A DNA stretch of 64,000 nt from Bog-473 sp963783245 (GTDB lineage: Bacteria > Actinomycetota > Acidimicrobiia > Acidimicrobiales > RAAP-2): positions 124,001 to 188,000 of the forward strand of contig CAWAMS010000006.1 in assembly GCA_963783245.1 (NCBI GenBank), in the 5' to 3' direction. Made by a program: the position numbers and the translations under genes. Positions 17,458-26,413 of the stretch are shown piece after piece (within the stretch, counting starts at the first letter, position 1; each line of letters opens with the position of its first letter). The notes beneath the pieces were generated by a model, which saw only the letters and a program-made list of their open reading frames with translations, was not told the origin of the DNA and ran no database searches.

Positions 17458-19119
17458 CTAGGGCACGCGATCGAGGTCGAGCAGGTGGGGCTCCCGGCCC
17501 TCTGCCCGGTCGAGCGCCGCCGCCACCAGTTCACGGAACAAGGGGTGGGCCCGGTCAGGTCGGCTCTTGAACTCGGGGTGGGCCTGGGTGCCGACCCAGA
17601 ACGGGTGCTCGCTGAACTCCACGAACTCGACCAGACGCCCGTCGGGCGACGTCCCCGAGCAGACCAGGCCGACCGCCTCCAGTCGGGCCCGGTATTTGTT
17701 GTTGAACTCGAAGCGGTGGCGGTGGCGCTCGGTGACGCCCAGCGTCCCGTAGGCCTCGGACACCTTCGAGCCCGGAAGGAGCGCGGCCTGGTACGACCCG
17801 AGCCGCATGGTGCCGCCCTTGTCCGTGACGTGCGCCTGGTCGGGCATGAGGTCGATCACCGGATCCGGCGTGAGCGAGTCGAACTCGCGGGAGTTGGCCC
17901 GGTCCAGCCCCACCCAGTCCCGGGCCACCGAGATCACCATGACCTGCAGGCCGAGGCACAGTCCGAGGCACGGAATGTGTTCGTCGCGGGCGTAGCCGGC
18001 CGCCGCGACCATGCCTTCGACGCCGCGCACGCCGAATCCGCCGGGGATGACGATCGCGTCGAGCTGGCGTACCCGCTCGGTCCCCAAAAGGTCCGGCACC
18101 TTTTCCGCATCGATCCAGTCCAGTTCGACGTCGGTCCCGAAGTGGAACCCGGCCGAGCGGAGGGCCTCGACCACCGACATGTAGGCGTCGGGCATGCTCA
18201 CGTACTTGCCCACGATGCCGACCTTGACCTTGCGCGACAGCGACTCGACCCGCCGCACCAGCTCCTCCCACTGGCTGAGGTCGATCGGGTGGGAAGCCTC
18301 GTCGATACCCAGGGTGCGGCAGACGAACCCGTCGAGGCCCTGGTCGTGGAGGACGAGAGGGATCTCGTAGATGCTCGGCGCGTCGACGGCGGAGACCACG
18401 GCCTCCATGGACACGTCGCACAGGTTGGAGATCTTGCGCTTGAGGTTCTCCGAGATCGGCTTGTCGCTCCGGCAGACGATGACGTCGGGCTGGATACCGC
18501 GACTGCGCAACTCGGTCACCGAGTGCTGCGTCGGCTTGGTCTTCTGCTCACCGGTGACCAGGTAGGGCACCAGGGTCAGGTGCATGTAGCAGACGTTCTC
18601 CCGCCCCACGTCCCGGCGGAACTGTCGGATGGCCTCAATGAAGGGCACGATCTCGATGTCGCCCACCGTGCCGCCGATCTCCACAATGACGATGTCGACG
18701 TCGTCATCGCCCAGCCGGCGCACCCACTCCTTGATCTCGTCGGTCACGTGCGGGATGACCTGGACGGTGCGGCCGAGGAAGTCCCCTCGGCGCTCCTTCT
18801 CGATCACCGAGCGGTAGATCCATCCCGTGGTGGTGTTGGAGTTCTGGCCGAGATCCTCGTCGATGAACCGCTCGTAGTGCCCGAGATCGAGGTCCGTCTC
18901 ACCGCCGTCGTGGGTCACGAAGACCTCGCCGTGCTCGCCGGGGTTCATCGTCCCGGGGTCGACGTTGATGTACGGATCGAGCTTGCACATGGTGACCCGC
19001 AGGCCACGGCATTTGAGGAGTCGACCGAGGGAGGAGGCGGTGAGGCCTTTGCCGAGAGAACTCGAGACACCGCCGGTGACGAAGATGAACTTGCTCACGC
19101 CGCCAATGTCGCTTCGCAT
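17458..19119 (-). CDS. pyrG: CTP synthase
   Basis: A 553-aa CTP synthase making CTP from UTP, ATP and glutamine. The synthetase half begins KFIFVTGGVSSSLGKG (P-loop, residues 10-25), then CKLDPYINVDPGTMNPGEHGEVFV and VEIGGTVGDIE. The glutaminase half carries the oxyanion Gly-rich loop PGGFGVRG, the nucleophile Cys388 in GLCLGLQ, and TQAHPEFKS with the catalytic His-Glu pair. It is full length with no interruption. ATG at 19119 is used; a GTG seven codons later (VSKFIFV) would give the more usual N-terminus. Confidence 0.97.
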   Translation of the reverse strand: MRSDIGGVSKFIFVTGGVSSSLGKGLTASSLGRLLKCRGLRVTMCKLDPYINVDPGTMNPGEHGEVFVTHDGGETDLDLGHYERFIDEDLGQNSNTTTGWIYRSVIEKERRGDFLGRTVQVIPHVTDEIKEWVRRLGDDDVDIVIVEIGGTVGDIEIVPFIEAIRQFRRDVGRENVCYMHLTLVPYLVTGEQKTKPTQHSVTELRSRGIQPDVIVCRSDKPISENLKRKISNLCDVSMEAVVSAVDAPSIYEIPLVLHDQGLDGFVCRTLGIDEASHPIDLSQWEELVRRVESLSRKVKVGIVGKYVSMPDAYMSVVEALRSAGFHFGTDVELDWIDAEKVPDLLGTERVRQLDAIVIPGGFGVRGVEGMVAAAGYARDEHIPCLGLCLGLQVMVISVARDWVGLDRANSREFDSLTPDPVIDLMPDQAHVTDKGGTMRLGSYQAALLPGSKVSEAYGTLGVTERHRHRFEFNNKYRARLEAVGLVCSGTSPDGRLVEFVEFSEHPFWVGTQAHPEFKSRPDRAHPLFRELVAAALDRAEGREPHLLDLDRVP

Positions 19120-19256
19120 GATCGGTGCACCCTGCCAAGATAATCGACGTCGCCCGTGGATGTGGCGGATTCATTCGGGCGGGGCGTCGAGGTGCGTGGG
19201 CGGCTGCCCGGCGCTGGCGGATGGGAGCTCCACCACAAGGGTGGTGTCAGCAGGGG

Positions 19257-20144
19257 TTACCCGCGGTCGGCCAAAACCGCGTGCTCCGTGAACACGGAGT
19301 TCTCCACCAGTCCGCAACTCTCGTGGGCCGAGTTCTCCAGCCAATGCCCGAGCTGCTCGACGGGCATCGGCCGGGCCAGCACGTACCCCTGCGCCGAGTC
19401 GCAGCCGAGCGCCCGCAGAATCTCCCAGACGACATCGGATTCAACACCCGCGCCGGCCACGCGCAGCTGCAGGTCGTGGCCCAGGTCCACGATGGAGCGC
19501 ACGACGGCGGCATGGGCGGCATTGACGAGCATGTCGCCGATGAAACGCCGGTCGATCTTCAGCTCGCGGATGGGGAGCGTGGACAGGTAGCCGTACGGTG
19601 TCCGGCCCCGGCCGAAATCGGCGATGCTGACGTTGACGTCCAGCGCAGCGAGGCTCGCAATGACCCCTCGGGCGCCTTCGGGGTCCGAGAGCAACGCCGC
19701 TTCGGTGATCTCCAGGACGAGCCGCCCGGGCGAAATCTGCGCGCGGATGAGGGACCGCTCGACCAGGTCGGCGAACCCCGGTCCACTGATATCTCGGGCC
19801 GAGACGTTGACCGCCATCGTCACGTGTTCGGCGCGGCGCCCGAGGCCTCGTAGGTCGTCGAGCGCCCGGCAGAGGACCCACTTGGTCAGCTGGTCGATCA
19901 GGTCGGTCTGTTCGACCAGGGGCAAGAAGCGATCGGGGCCGAGGAGGCCGAGCTGGGGATGGTGCCAGAAGACGAGCGCCTCAACGGCGTCGACCCGCGC
20001 ACTGACGAGGGTCGCCTTGGGCTGGTAGTGGAGGACCAACCCACCGGTCTGGAGGGCATGCCCGAAGTCATCGACGAGGGCGAGGTCGCACGCGTCGGCA
20101 TGGTCCTGCGCATGGTCGTGGCGAACCACGGTCGTCCTCGGCAT
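19257..20144 (-). CDS. EAL-domain protein, catalytically degenerate
   Basis: A 295-aa stand-alone EAL-like domain. The fold is recognisable: LHYQPKATL, VEALVFWHHPQLGLL, NVSARDISGPGF, LEITEAALL, ELKIDRRFIGDM and AQGYVLARPMP. Metal-ligand motifs have changed: DDFGTG is IADFGRG and AEGVE is AGAGVE. It probably binds rather than cleaves c-di-GMP, or has another regulatory role. It and the next gene sit between pyrG and recN, where mycobacteria carry the Rv1697 and Rv1698 genes. No signal peptide or sensory domain is visible. Confidence 0.85.
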   Translation of the reverse strand: MPRTTVVRHDHAQDHADACDLALVDDFGHALQTGGLVLHYQPKATLVSARVDAVEALVFWHHPQLGLLGPDRFLPLVEQTDLIDQLTKWVLCRALDDLRGLGRRAEHVTMAVNVSARDISGPGFADLVERSLIRAQISPGRLVLEITEAALLSDPEGARGVIASLAALDVNVSIADFGRGRTPYGYLSTLPIRELKIDRRFIGDMLVNAAHAAVVRSIVDLGHDLQLRVAGAGVESDVVWEILRALGCDSAQGYVLARPMPVEQLGHWLENSAHESCGLVENSVFTEHAVLADRG

Positions 20145-20257
20145 GATGCCCTCTCCCGTACTCGAGTGTGAGACCTCGCGATGCAGGAGGGAAACGGTAA
20201 CGTTCCAGGGTTGCGGACCGGTGGCGATCGCAGGGCAAACCGGGTGCCGCGCCCGGC

Positions 20258-21463
20258 TCAGCTCACGGGTGCCTTGCAGACCGGAGCCGTGCCGTAGGGC
20301 GTGGTGAACTTGTGGTTCTGGATGCGGATCCAGAACCAGCAGTGCACCGGGTTCGGTTGGCCTTTCTTGTAGGTGAGCGGTGGCGCCATCCCTCCGAGCG
20401 TGTCGTTGTGCATGGCGTAGAGACCGTTGTAGACCTCGGCGGAGGTGATGGCCCCGCTTTTGCCTGCGTTGGCCTTCTTGACCGCTTCGGCCAGTATCAA
20501 ACCCGAGACCCAGTTCTGGACCGCTTGCTCGTTGTAGTTCGGGCTCTTCAGGGTCTGGGCGTAGGCATACTTCTTGAAGGCGGCGTTCATGGTCTTGACC
20601 GGAGCGATCGTTGAGAAGAAGGGGATGTCGGGTTCCGAACCGATGAACTTGTTCGCGATCCCCGGCGCGGTCGTGAACGATTGCGAGACACCGCCGTCGA
20701 GGGCGAGCTGCCAGGGGGTGTAACCCTGCTTCAGGCAGTCAGAGGCCACGTGCTCGACCACGGTCACAGCGTCGGCCACATTCATAATCTGGACGCCGCC
20801 CTGCTTGGCGGCCAGACACTCAGCGGTGTAGCTCGGATCCGAGAACGAGATCGACGAGACGTAACCCACCGTGATGCCCTCCGCTTTCGCGGTCGCCTTG
20901 AAAGGGGCCACGCCGTTCTGACAGATCGGCGACTCGGCGCAATAGAGCTGGGCGATGTTGTCGGCCCCAACTTTCTTGGCTGCTTCCATGTAGTTGATGA
21001 AGTAGTCGTCCACTGTCTGGCCCGGGGCGAAGAAGTTCGGGTCAGTGAGCAAGATGTCGGACTCTGAACCACCGCCGATGACCGGGACGTGCTGAGAGTC
21101 GATGTACTTGGCGAATCCTGAGTCCACCTGTGAGTTGTCGACCAACACGGCGATATGGTTCTTTGTGACCAGGGTCGTCACTTCCGCCAGGGCAGTGGCC
21201 GGGTTCGAGGAGTCCTCCTTCACAATGACCTTGACGGGATGTCCATTCAGGCCGCCGTGGGCGTTCTGGTAGTCGGCCCAGGCTACATACGCCGGTGGAC
21301 CGACTTCGGTGCTCGAGGCCAAGGCCCCCGTGCACGTGCACACAATGCCGACAACAACGGGCGCTGACGACGCCGCCGAAGCAGAACCGGCGCCGGACGC
21401 AAGCAAACCCCCGCAGATTGTCACCGCGGCCAACATGAAAGCCCCGAGTCGATGGAATCTCAT
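20258..21463 (-). CDS. ABC transporter substrate-binding protein (branched-chain amino acid type), orphan
   Basis: A 401-aa periplasmic-binding-protein type 1 fold protein with a secretory signal (RLGAFMLAAVTICGGLLASG..ASA) and the mature start VVVGIVCTCTG. It is a clear paralogue of the 401-aa protein at 55181-56386, sharing the segments YAN/TNAHGG, YTAECLAAKQ, IADAVTVVE-like and LGGMAPPLTY. The start at 21463 is fixed by the signal peptide and GGGGGG upstream. No permease or ATPase gene lies nearby, so it is either an orphan binding protein or uses a transporter encoded elsewhere. A read-through frame joining it to recN is an accident of an indel in recN. Confidence 0.9.
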   Translation of the reverse strand: MRFHRLGAFMLAAVTICGGLLASGAGSASAASSAPVVVGIVCTCTGALASSTEVGPPAYVAWADYQNAHGGLNGHPVKVIVKEDSSNPATALAEVTTLVTKNHIAVLVDNSQVDSGFAKYIDSQHVPVIGGGSESDILLTDPNFFAPGQTVDDYFINYMEAAKKVGADNIAQLYCAESPICQNGVAPFKATAKAEGITVGYVSSISFSDPSYTAECLAAKQGGVQIMNVADAVTVVEHVASDCLKQGYTPWQLALDGGVSQSFTTAPGIANKFIGSEPDIPFFSTIAPVKTMNAAFKKYAYAQTLKSPNYNEQAVQNWVSGLILAEAVKKANAGKSGAITSAEVYNGLYAMHNDTLGGMAPPLTYKKGQPNPVHCWFWIRIQNHKFTTPYGTAPVCKAPVS

Positions 21464-21535
21464 ATTCCCCCCTACGTCGCAGTTCACCGATCCAGCATGG
21501 CTGTCTCGGCCCTTACTCGCTGACGCGCACATTAC

Positions 21536-21554
21536 CAAAGAAGCCGCTTCTTTG
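21536..21554 (-). terminator. Hairpin after recN
   Basis: Perfect 8-bp stem CAAAGAAG/CTTCTTTG with a 3-nt loop between the recN stop and the start of the substrate-binding protein gene. Possible terminator, though no run of T follows. Confidence 0.35.
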
Positions 21555-21609
21555 CTGGGACTCGCCTTTCTCGCCCCTCGTACGTATCCGTTCGAACGCC
21601 GTGACGGGG

Positions 21610-23203
21610 TCAGACGCCGAGCAGTTCGCGGGCGTGCGCGCGGGCCACGTCGCTGTCCGGGTGGCCCGACAGCATCCGCGAGAGCTCGATCACCCGCTCC
21701 TCCCCCACCACGGCGACGGCCGAGGTGAGCGTCCGGCCCAGTACCTCGTCCTTGCGCACGGTGATCTGCCGGTCTGCCTTGGCTGCAACCTGCGCCAGGT
21801 GGGTCACGACGAGGACCTGGCGGGTGCGCGAGACCTCGCGGAGCGCCTCCCCGAGTGACAGCGCCGCCGCACCACCGACGCCGGCGTCCACTTCGTCGAA
21901 GACCATCGTCTGCGGGCCGCCCATGGCCACGAGTCGAATGGCCAGCATGGCGCGGCGCAAGCTCACCACCCGACGCAGCCTTTGCCAGTGGCAGGACCGC
22001 CTCGCCGACATTGGCCCCCAGCGCAGCTTCGATCGGATCCCCGGCCCCTTCGGGAGCGACCCGGATCTCGACCCGCGCCCCGGGCATGGCGAGATCGGCG
22101 AGCCGCTCCCCGACAAGGGCACCGAATGTCCTCGCGGCCCGGGTGCGCACCTCGCGCACCTTCTTCTCCGCCGCCTCCAGCTTGTGCGCCACCTCGACCT
22201 GCTCGGCCTCCAAACGTGCTGCGGTCGCCTCCGCGTTGTCCAGCTCGTCGAGACGGGCGGCGGCCTCTTTCGCGAAGGCGAGCACGGCCACCAGATCGGT
22301 GCCGTACTTGCGGCGCAGATCGGCCAGCAGCCGGCGACGCTCCTGCACCTCGACGAGGCGCTCCGGATCGTCTTCCCATCCTTCGACGACATCGCGCAAT
22401 CCTCGGGCGACGTCGGACAAGTCGATGGCCGCGCCGGCGATCCGTTCGCGGTAGTCGTCGAACGCCTCCCTGCCGCCCAGGACACCGACGGCTTGCGCCA
22501 ACTGGCCGAGGATGCCCCCGTCATTCCCGGTCGAAGCATCCAGGAGTTCGGTGGCGAGGGCCGCTGCCTCCCGGTGGGCGGATGCGTCAGCGAGGCGCAC
22601 CTCCTCCTGGCGCAGCACATCCTCTTCGTCGGGATCGCCAAGATGCGCCGCCGCGATTTCGTTCACCTGATAGCGCAGGACGTCGGCTTCGCGCGCCCGC
22701 TGCTGCGCATCGCCCCCGAGCGACGCCACCGCTTCGGCCAAGCGGCGCAGTTCGGCGCGCAGGGCGAGCACCGGTTCCACATCGGTCCCGGCGTAGGCGT
22801 CGAGCACCGCTCTTTGTGCCGCCGGCGTCACCAGCGACTGGTGCTCGTGCTGACCATGGATCTCGACCAGCTCCGATGCGACCTCGGACAACGCGCCAAC
22901 GGGCGACATGCGCCCGTCGATCCACGCCCGCGAGCGGCCCTCGGCCGGCACCGACCGGGCGATGATGATTTCGCGCTCGCCCTCCTCCTCGCCGAGCACG
23001 AAGCGCGCTTCGACCATGGCCTCGTGTGCGCCGGCCCGTACGAGCGAGGGCGAAGCCCGGCCGCCGAGCACCAACTGCAGCGCCTCGACCACCAACGTCT
23101 TGCCCGCGCCGGTCTCGCCGGTCAACACGGTCATTCCCGTGTCGAACGTCAACGAGAGGTCCTCGATCACGCCCAGGTCGCGGACCCTGAGATCGGTCAG
23201 CAC
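21610..23203 (-). CDS. recN: DNA repair protein RecN, one frame change
   Basis: SMC-like ATPase of double-strand break repair, about 530 residues. The Walker A loop GETGAGKT is at 29-36, then ELVEIHGQHEHQSL, a long coiled coil (about 150-350), and the signature SGGEL near 410. At that point (about 21960-21966) the frame changes and homology continues as RAMLAIRLVAMGGPQTMVFDEVDAGVGG (Walker B, D-loop) and VVTHLAQVAAKADRQ to the stop at 21610. It sits between nadK and pyrG as in mycobacteria. The break within the most conserved motif argues for a sequence error. Confidence 0.92.
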
Positions 23204-23216
23204 AACGAGTGCACGC

Positions 23217-24087
23217 TCATTGCTCGCGGTCGGCCAACAACCGGAACCGCAGCAGGGCGCCGAATCCGTGGGGGTCGTTGCGCACGACCCGCACGGGGCG
23301 GGTCGGGACCCGGCAGGTCACGGTCGAACCCGGCTCGAGCCGGCCGATCTCCTGCCCGTCGATGACGAGCGCGGCGGACCGGTTCGGTGCGATCTCGACC
23401 CGGACGCGCTGCGTATCGGTCAAGACCAGGCTGCGGTCGAGCGACAGGTGCGGTGCCACCGGAGTGACGACCATGGCGCGCAGCGACGGCGAGAGGATCG
23501 GCCCCCGGGCGGACAGGTTGTACGCCGTGGACCCGGTCGGCGTGGCGATGATCACTCCATCGGCCGAATAGGTGAACACGTCCTCGCCGTCGATCGAGGT
23601 GGCGAGGCGCACCGTATGGCCGAAATCGATCTTCTCGAGCACCACCTCGTTGAGGGCCAGATAGGTCGACACCGCATCAGCCTGGGAACGGTCGGTGATG
23701 GTGACCTCCAGTGCGCAGCGCGGCTTCGATGACGGCCCGGTTCTCGAAGACTCTGGTCAGGGCCACCCGGACCTGATCGGGCACCAGGTCGGGCAGATAC
23801 CCGAGCCGGCCGAAATTCACCCCCAGGACGGGAACGTCCTCCGTCCAGGCCAGGCGCACGACGCGGAGGAAGGTTCCGTCACCGCCCAGGCTGACGGCGA
23901 CGGTCGAGCCGAGAAGATCGACGGCATCGAGGTCGGTCTCCTTGCCCGCTTCGGTGACACGGTTGGGAGCGGAGAACTCGAGGATCCGTGCGGTATCACC
24001 TTGGGCGGTGAGCCACTCCGCCGTGTCGTGGGCGAGAGCGAGGGCATCGGGGCGCTCGGGGTGGACGAGGAACGTCGCCGTCGACAC
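23217..24087 (-). CDS. nadK: NAD kinase, one frame change
   Basis: Phosphorylates NAD to NADP. The first 123 residues carry the GGDGT motif (68-72) and NFGRLGYLPDLV. Near 23710-23720 the frame changes, and the reading resumes as ALEVTITDRSQADAVSTYLALNEVVLEK with SADGVIIATPTGSTAYNLSARGP, the second family hallmark. GTG at 24087 lies 3 bp from the tlyA stop, and its own stop is 13 bp from the recN start. NAD kinase is essential in nearly all bacteria, so the break is most simply an indel in the assembly. Confidence 0.93.
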
Positions 24088-24090
24088 GGG

Positions 24091-24933
24091 TCAGCTCGCA
24101 TCCTGCGGACCCGAGGCCGCCTCGTCGACGACGTCGGACAACAGGCGGCCGACCACCTCACCTCGAGCGCCCTTGCGGGCGTGCACCAGGAACTCGACGT
24201 TGCCGGCGGGGCCGGTCAGGGGGGAAACCATCACCCCCATGATGCCGGTTCCAGCGTCCTGGAGGGCGGACGTCACTCCGTCGAGCGCACTGCGCCAGAC
24301 GGCAGGGTCGCGCACCACGCCCTTGCCACGGGAGACGACGGCCCGTCCGGCCTCGAACTGCGGCTTCACCAACAGGACCAGCTCGGCATCGGGACGGCCG
24401 AGCGGCCCGCACAGCGCCGGCGCCACCGTGACGAGGGAAATGAACGAGACGTCCGCCGTGAGCAACGACACGGGCTCGAAGGCCGGGTCGCGTGCGCGGA
24501 GTATCTCGGGCGTCAGCGAACGGATATTGACCTTCTCCAGCACCGTGACCCGCCTGTCGGTGCGCAGGCGCTGGTCGAGTTGCCCGTGCCCCACGTCGAC
24601 CGCGTACACCTGCGCCGCTCCACCCTGGAGGAGACAGTCGGTGAACCCTCCGGTTGACGCTCCCGCATCGAGCACGCGCCTGCCCTCGGGGCTGACGGCG
24701 AACCGCGTCAGTGCAGCCGCCAACTTCTCGCCGCCCCGGCTCACGAACGGCGCCGGGGGGCCCTGCACGACAACGGGCTCATCGCGCGCCACCAGGCGTG
24801 CTGCCTTGTCCGCGTGGGTCCCCGCCACGAGCACCAATCCGGCGGCGATCGCTTTTTGGGCTTCGTGCCGGTTGGCGACGAGACCGCGACGGACCAGCTC
24901 GGTATCGAGCCGCCGGCGGGACCCTGGGCTCAG
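24091..24933 (-). CDS. tlyA: TlyA-family rRNA 2'-O-methyltransferase, non-AUG start
   Basis: A 280-aa protein with an N-terminal S4 RNA-binding domain (SRRRLDTELVRRGLVANRHEAQKAIAAG) and an FtsJ-like methyltransferase domain (VSRGGEKLAAAL, LDAGASTGGFTDCLLQGGA, YAVDVGHGQLD, LVKPQFEAGR). In mycobacteria it methylates 16S and 23S rRNA and confers capreomycin sensitivity. No ATG, GTG or TTG precedes the S4 domain; CTG at 24933 overlaps the stop of the upstream gene as CTGA, the position an ATGA start would hold. A TTG at 24837 would remove most of the S4 domain and is less likely. Confidence 0.88.
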   Translation of the reverse strand: MSPGSRRRLDTELVRRGLVANRHEAQKAIAAGLVLVAGTHADKAARLVARDEPVVVQGPPAPFVSRGGEKLAAALTRFAVSPEGRRVLDAGASTGGFTDCLLQGGAAQVYAVDVGHGQLDQRLRTDRRVTVLEKVNIRSLTPEILRARDPAFEPVSLLTADVSFISLVTVAPALCGPLGRPDAELVLLVKPQFEAGRAVVSRGKGVVRDPAVWRSALDGVTSALQDAGTGIMGVMVSPLTGPAGNVEFLVHARKGARGEVVGRLLSDVVDEAASGPQDAS

Positions 24934-25565
24934 CTGCTTGCCTTCTTGGCGGCGGGGGCCTTCTTGGCGGCCGTCTTCGTGCCGGCAGCCGACTTGCCGG
25001 CGGAGGTCGCCTTCTTCGTCGGCGCCTTCTTGGCCGCCGGGGACTTCTTGACGGCCTTGGCCGCCTTGGCCGTCGTCGTCGCGGCCTTCTTGGCCGCCGA
25101 CGTGGTGGCGCTCGTCGTCTTGGTCGCCGCCTTCTTGGCCGCCGACGTGGTGGCGCTCGTCGTCTTGGTCGCCGCCTTCTTGGCCGCCGTGGCCGTGTTC
25201 TCGGCGGCGTCGCGGGCCGCCTTGGCACCCTTTGCGGCGTGGGCCGCCATGTCGGAGCTGGCCGCGCGCCCGGCGTCGGCCGACCGTTTCAGGAGATCCG
25301 CCACCTGGTTGGCCAGCTTCTCGAGGGAGGACCCGTCGATCTTCCGCAGCTGTTCGGCCACCTCGTGGCGTACCAGTTCGAGAATCTGCTCGCTCGTCTT
25401 GTGCCCTCGCTCAACCAAGTTGTCCACCCACTCCTGTGCTTGATCACGCTGGATGTCCCCGGCGCTCACCAACTCGCGGACGATCTCTTCGGCGCGGGCC
25501 CGTGTGACCTGCCCTAACACCGTACCGGCGTCCAGATATTTCTTGATGCGTTCGTTGTTCACCAT
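24930..25565 (-). CDS. Phasin-like coiled-coil protein with histone-like Lys/Ala tail
   Basis: A 211-aa protein in two parts. Residues 1-110 are helical and mostly hydrophilic (LGQVTRARAEEIVRELVSAGDIQ, HEVAEQLRKIDGSSLEKLANQ), resembling PHA-granule regulator or phasin-type proteins. Residues 111-211 are almost only Ala, Lys, Thr and Ser with AAKK repeats, like the C-terminal tails of actinobacterial HU proteins and histone H1. It could bind DNA, RNA or polyphosphate. It occupies the place of Rv1693 upstream of tlyA, and its stop overlaps the tlyA start. Confidence 0.75.
   Translation of the reverse strand: MVNNERIKKYLDAGTVLGQVTRARAEEIVRELVSAGDIQRDQAQEWVDNLVERGHKTSEQILELVRHEVAEQLRKIDGSSLEKLANQVADLLKRSADAGRAASSDMAAHAAKGAKAARDAAENTATAAKKAATKTTSATTSAAKKAATKTTSATTSAAKKAATTTAKAAKAVKKSPAAKKAPTKKATSAGKSAAGTKTAAKKAPAAKKASS
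25081..25170 (-). repeat. 45-bp tandem repeat in the Lys/Ala-rich tail
   Basis: Two near-identical 45-bp units (25081-25125 and 25126-25170), with a third partial copy continuing to about 25189. Each encodes a 15-residue block built on AAKKAATKTTSATTS. Repeats that stay identical at the DNA level suggest recent expansion; such tails vary in length between strains in related proteins. Confidence 0.85.
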
Positions 25566-25585
25566 ATAACAAGAGTATATCTGAG

Positions 25586-26362
25586 TTAGCTGTGAGCAAG
25601 CACTCTCGCCACCAAGGCGGAGAGATCAGGGGCGACGTCATGGGGGGCCGGGTCCGTCGGGACCTCGTCGGCGCCGGTCACGCCGGAGAGGACGAGCGCG
25701 AACGGAATGCCCAAATGCCCGGCCAGGGCACCGTCGGTGGACGGCCGGTCGCCCACCATGAGGGAGAGATCGTCCGCCCGGGCCCTGATCGCATCGGCCG
25801 TGGGGCGATGCGGCTTGCCCGCGACCTCGGGCGTGGTCTCGGCCGCCGTGGCCACCGCCGCCAGCAGCGCCCCGGCCCCGGGGAGCAGACCGTGCGGCGT
25901 CGGATGGGTCGGGTCTTCGTTGGTGCCGATCAGCCTCGCCCCGTCGCGGACCCTGCTGGCCGCTTCGGAGATCGCGTCGAAGGTGAATCCCCGGGTCCAC
26001 CCCACCACGACGGCATCGACCGGACCCGATTCGACGATCGTGACCCCACGGGCACCCAGCGCCTCGCGGACTCCCCCGTCGGCCAGGACCAGCGCCGTCG
26101 AGCCGATCGGGAGCATCTCCGCCGCCACGTCGGCCGAGGTGAGGAGATCCTCGTCGGACGCCGTGATGCCGCAGTTCTTCATGCGGGCATGGAGCTCCGC
26201 CCGGGTGGGGGCCGAGTTGTTGGTGGCGAACAACGTCCGGATCCCGGCGTCGCGGAGGGCCTCCACCGCGGTGTCCACACCTTCGATCGGCTCGCCGGTC
26301 AGCCAGATCACCCCGTCGAGGTCGATGACCCAGGTGCCGTGCATCAAGCGGAGGTTAGCCAA
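25586..26362 (-). CDS. HAD-IIA family phosphatase (NagD/Rv1692-like)
   Basis: A 258-aa HAD hydrolase. Motif I is WVIDLDGVIW with nucleophile Asp14 and Asp16; motif II is LFATNNSAPTRAE; the C2-type cap follows, then GKPHRPTADAI (motif III Lys) and LMVGDRPSTDGALA (motif IV). It corresponds in position and family to M. tuberculosis Rv1692, a glycerol-3-phosphate phosphatase, so a role in polar-lipid turnover is plausible. It is the first gene of the minus-strand tlyA cluster and is divergent from the gene at 26414. Met7 is an alternative start. Confidence 0.88.
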   Translation of the reverse strand: MANLRLMHGTWVIDLDGVIWLTGEPIEGVDTAVEALRDAGIRTLFATNNSAPTRAELHARMKNCGITASDEDLLTSADVAAEMLPIGSTALVLADGGVREALGARGVTIVESGPVDAVVVGWTRGFTFDAISEAASRVRDGARLIGTNEDPTHPTPHGLLPGAGALLAAVATAAETTPEVAGKPHRPTADAIRARADDLSLMVGDRPSTDGALAGHLGIPFALVLSGVTGADEVPTDPAPHDVAPDLSALVARVLAHS

Positions 26363-26413
26363 AGTTCACACTGCCGTAGCTTTTCGGTCCATCTCGTCTG
26401 TTATCACTGTGAG

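Noticed and set aside
16642..19143. 833-codon plus-strand open frame
   Set aside because: Exact antisense of pyrG and the NUDIX gene, both unmistakable on the minus strand.
20258..23203. A single 981-residue protein joining RecN to a substrate-binding protein
   Set aside because: The join exists only because the recN frame changes near 21963. The second part has its own ribosome site and signal peptide, and recN has its normal C-terminus in another frame.
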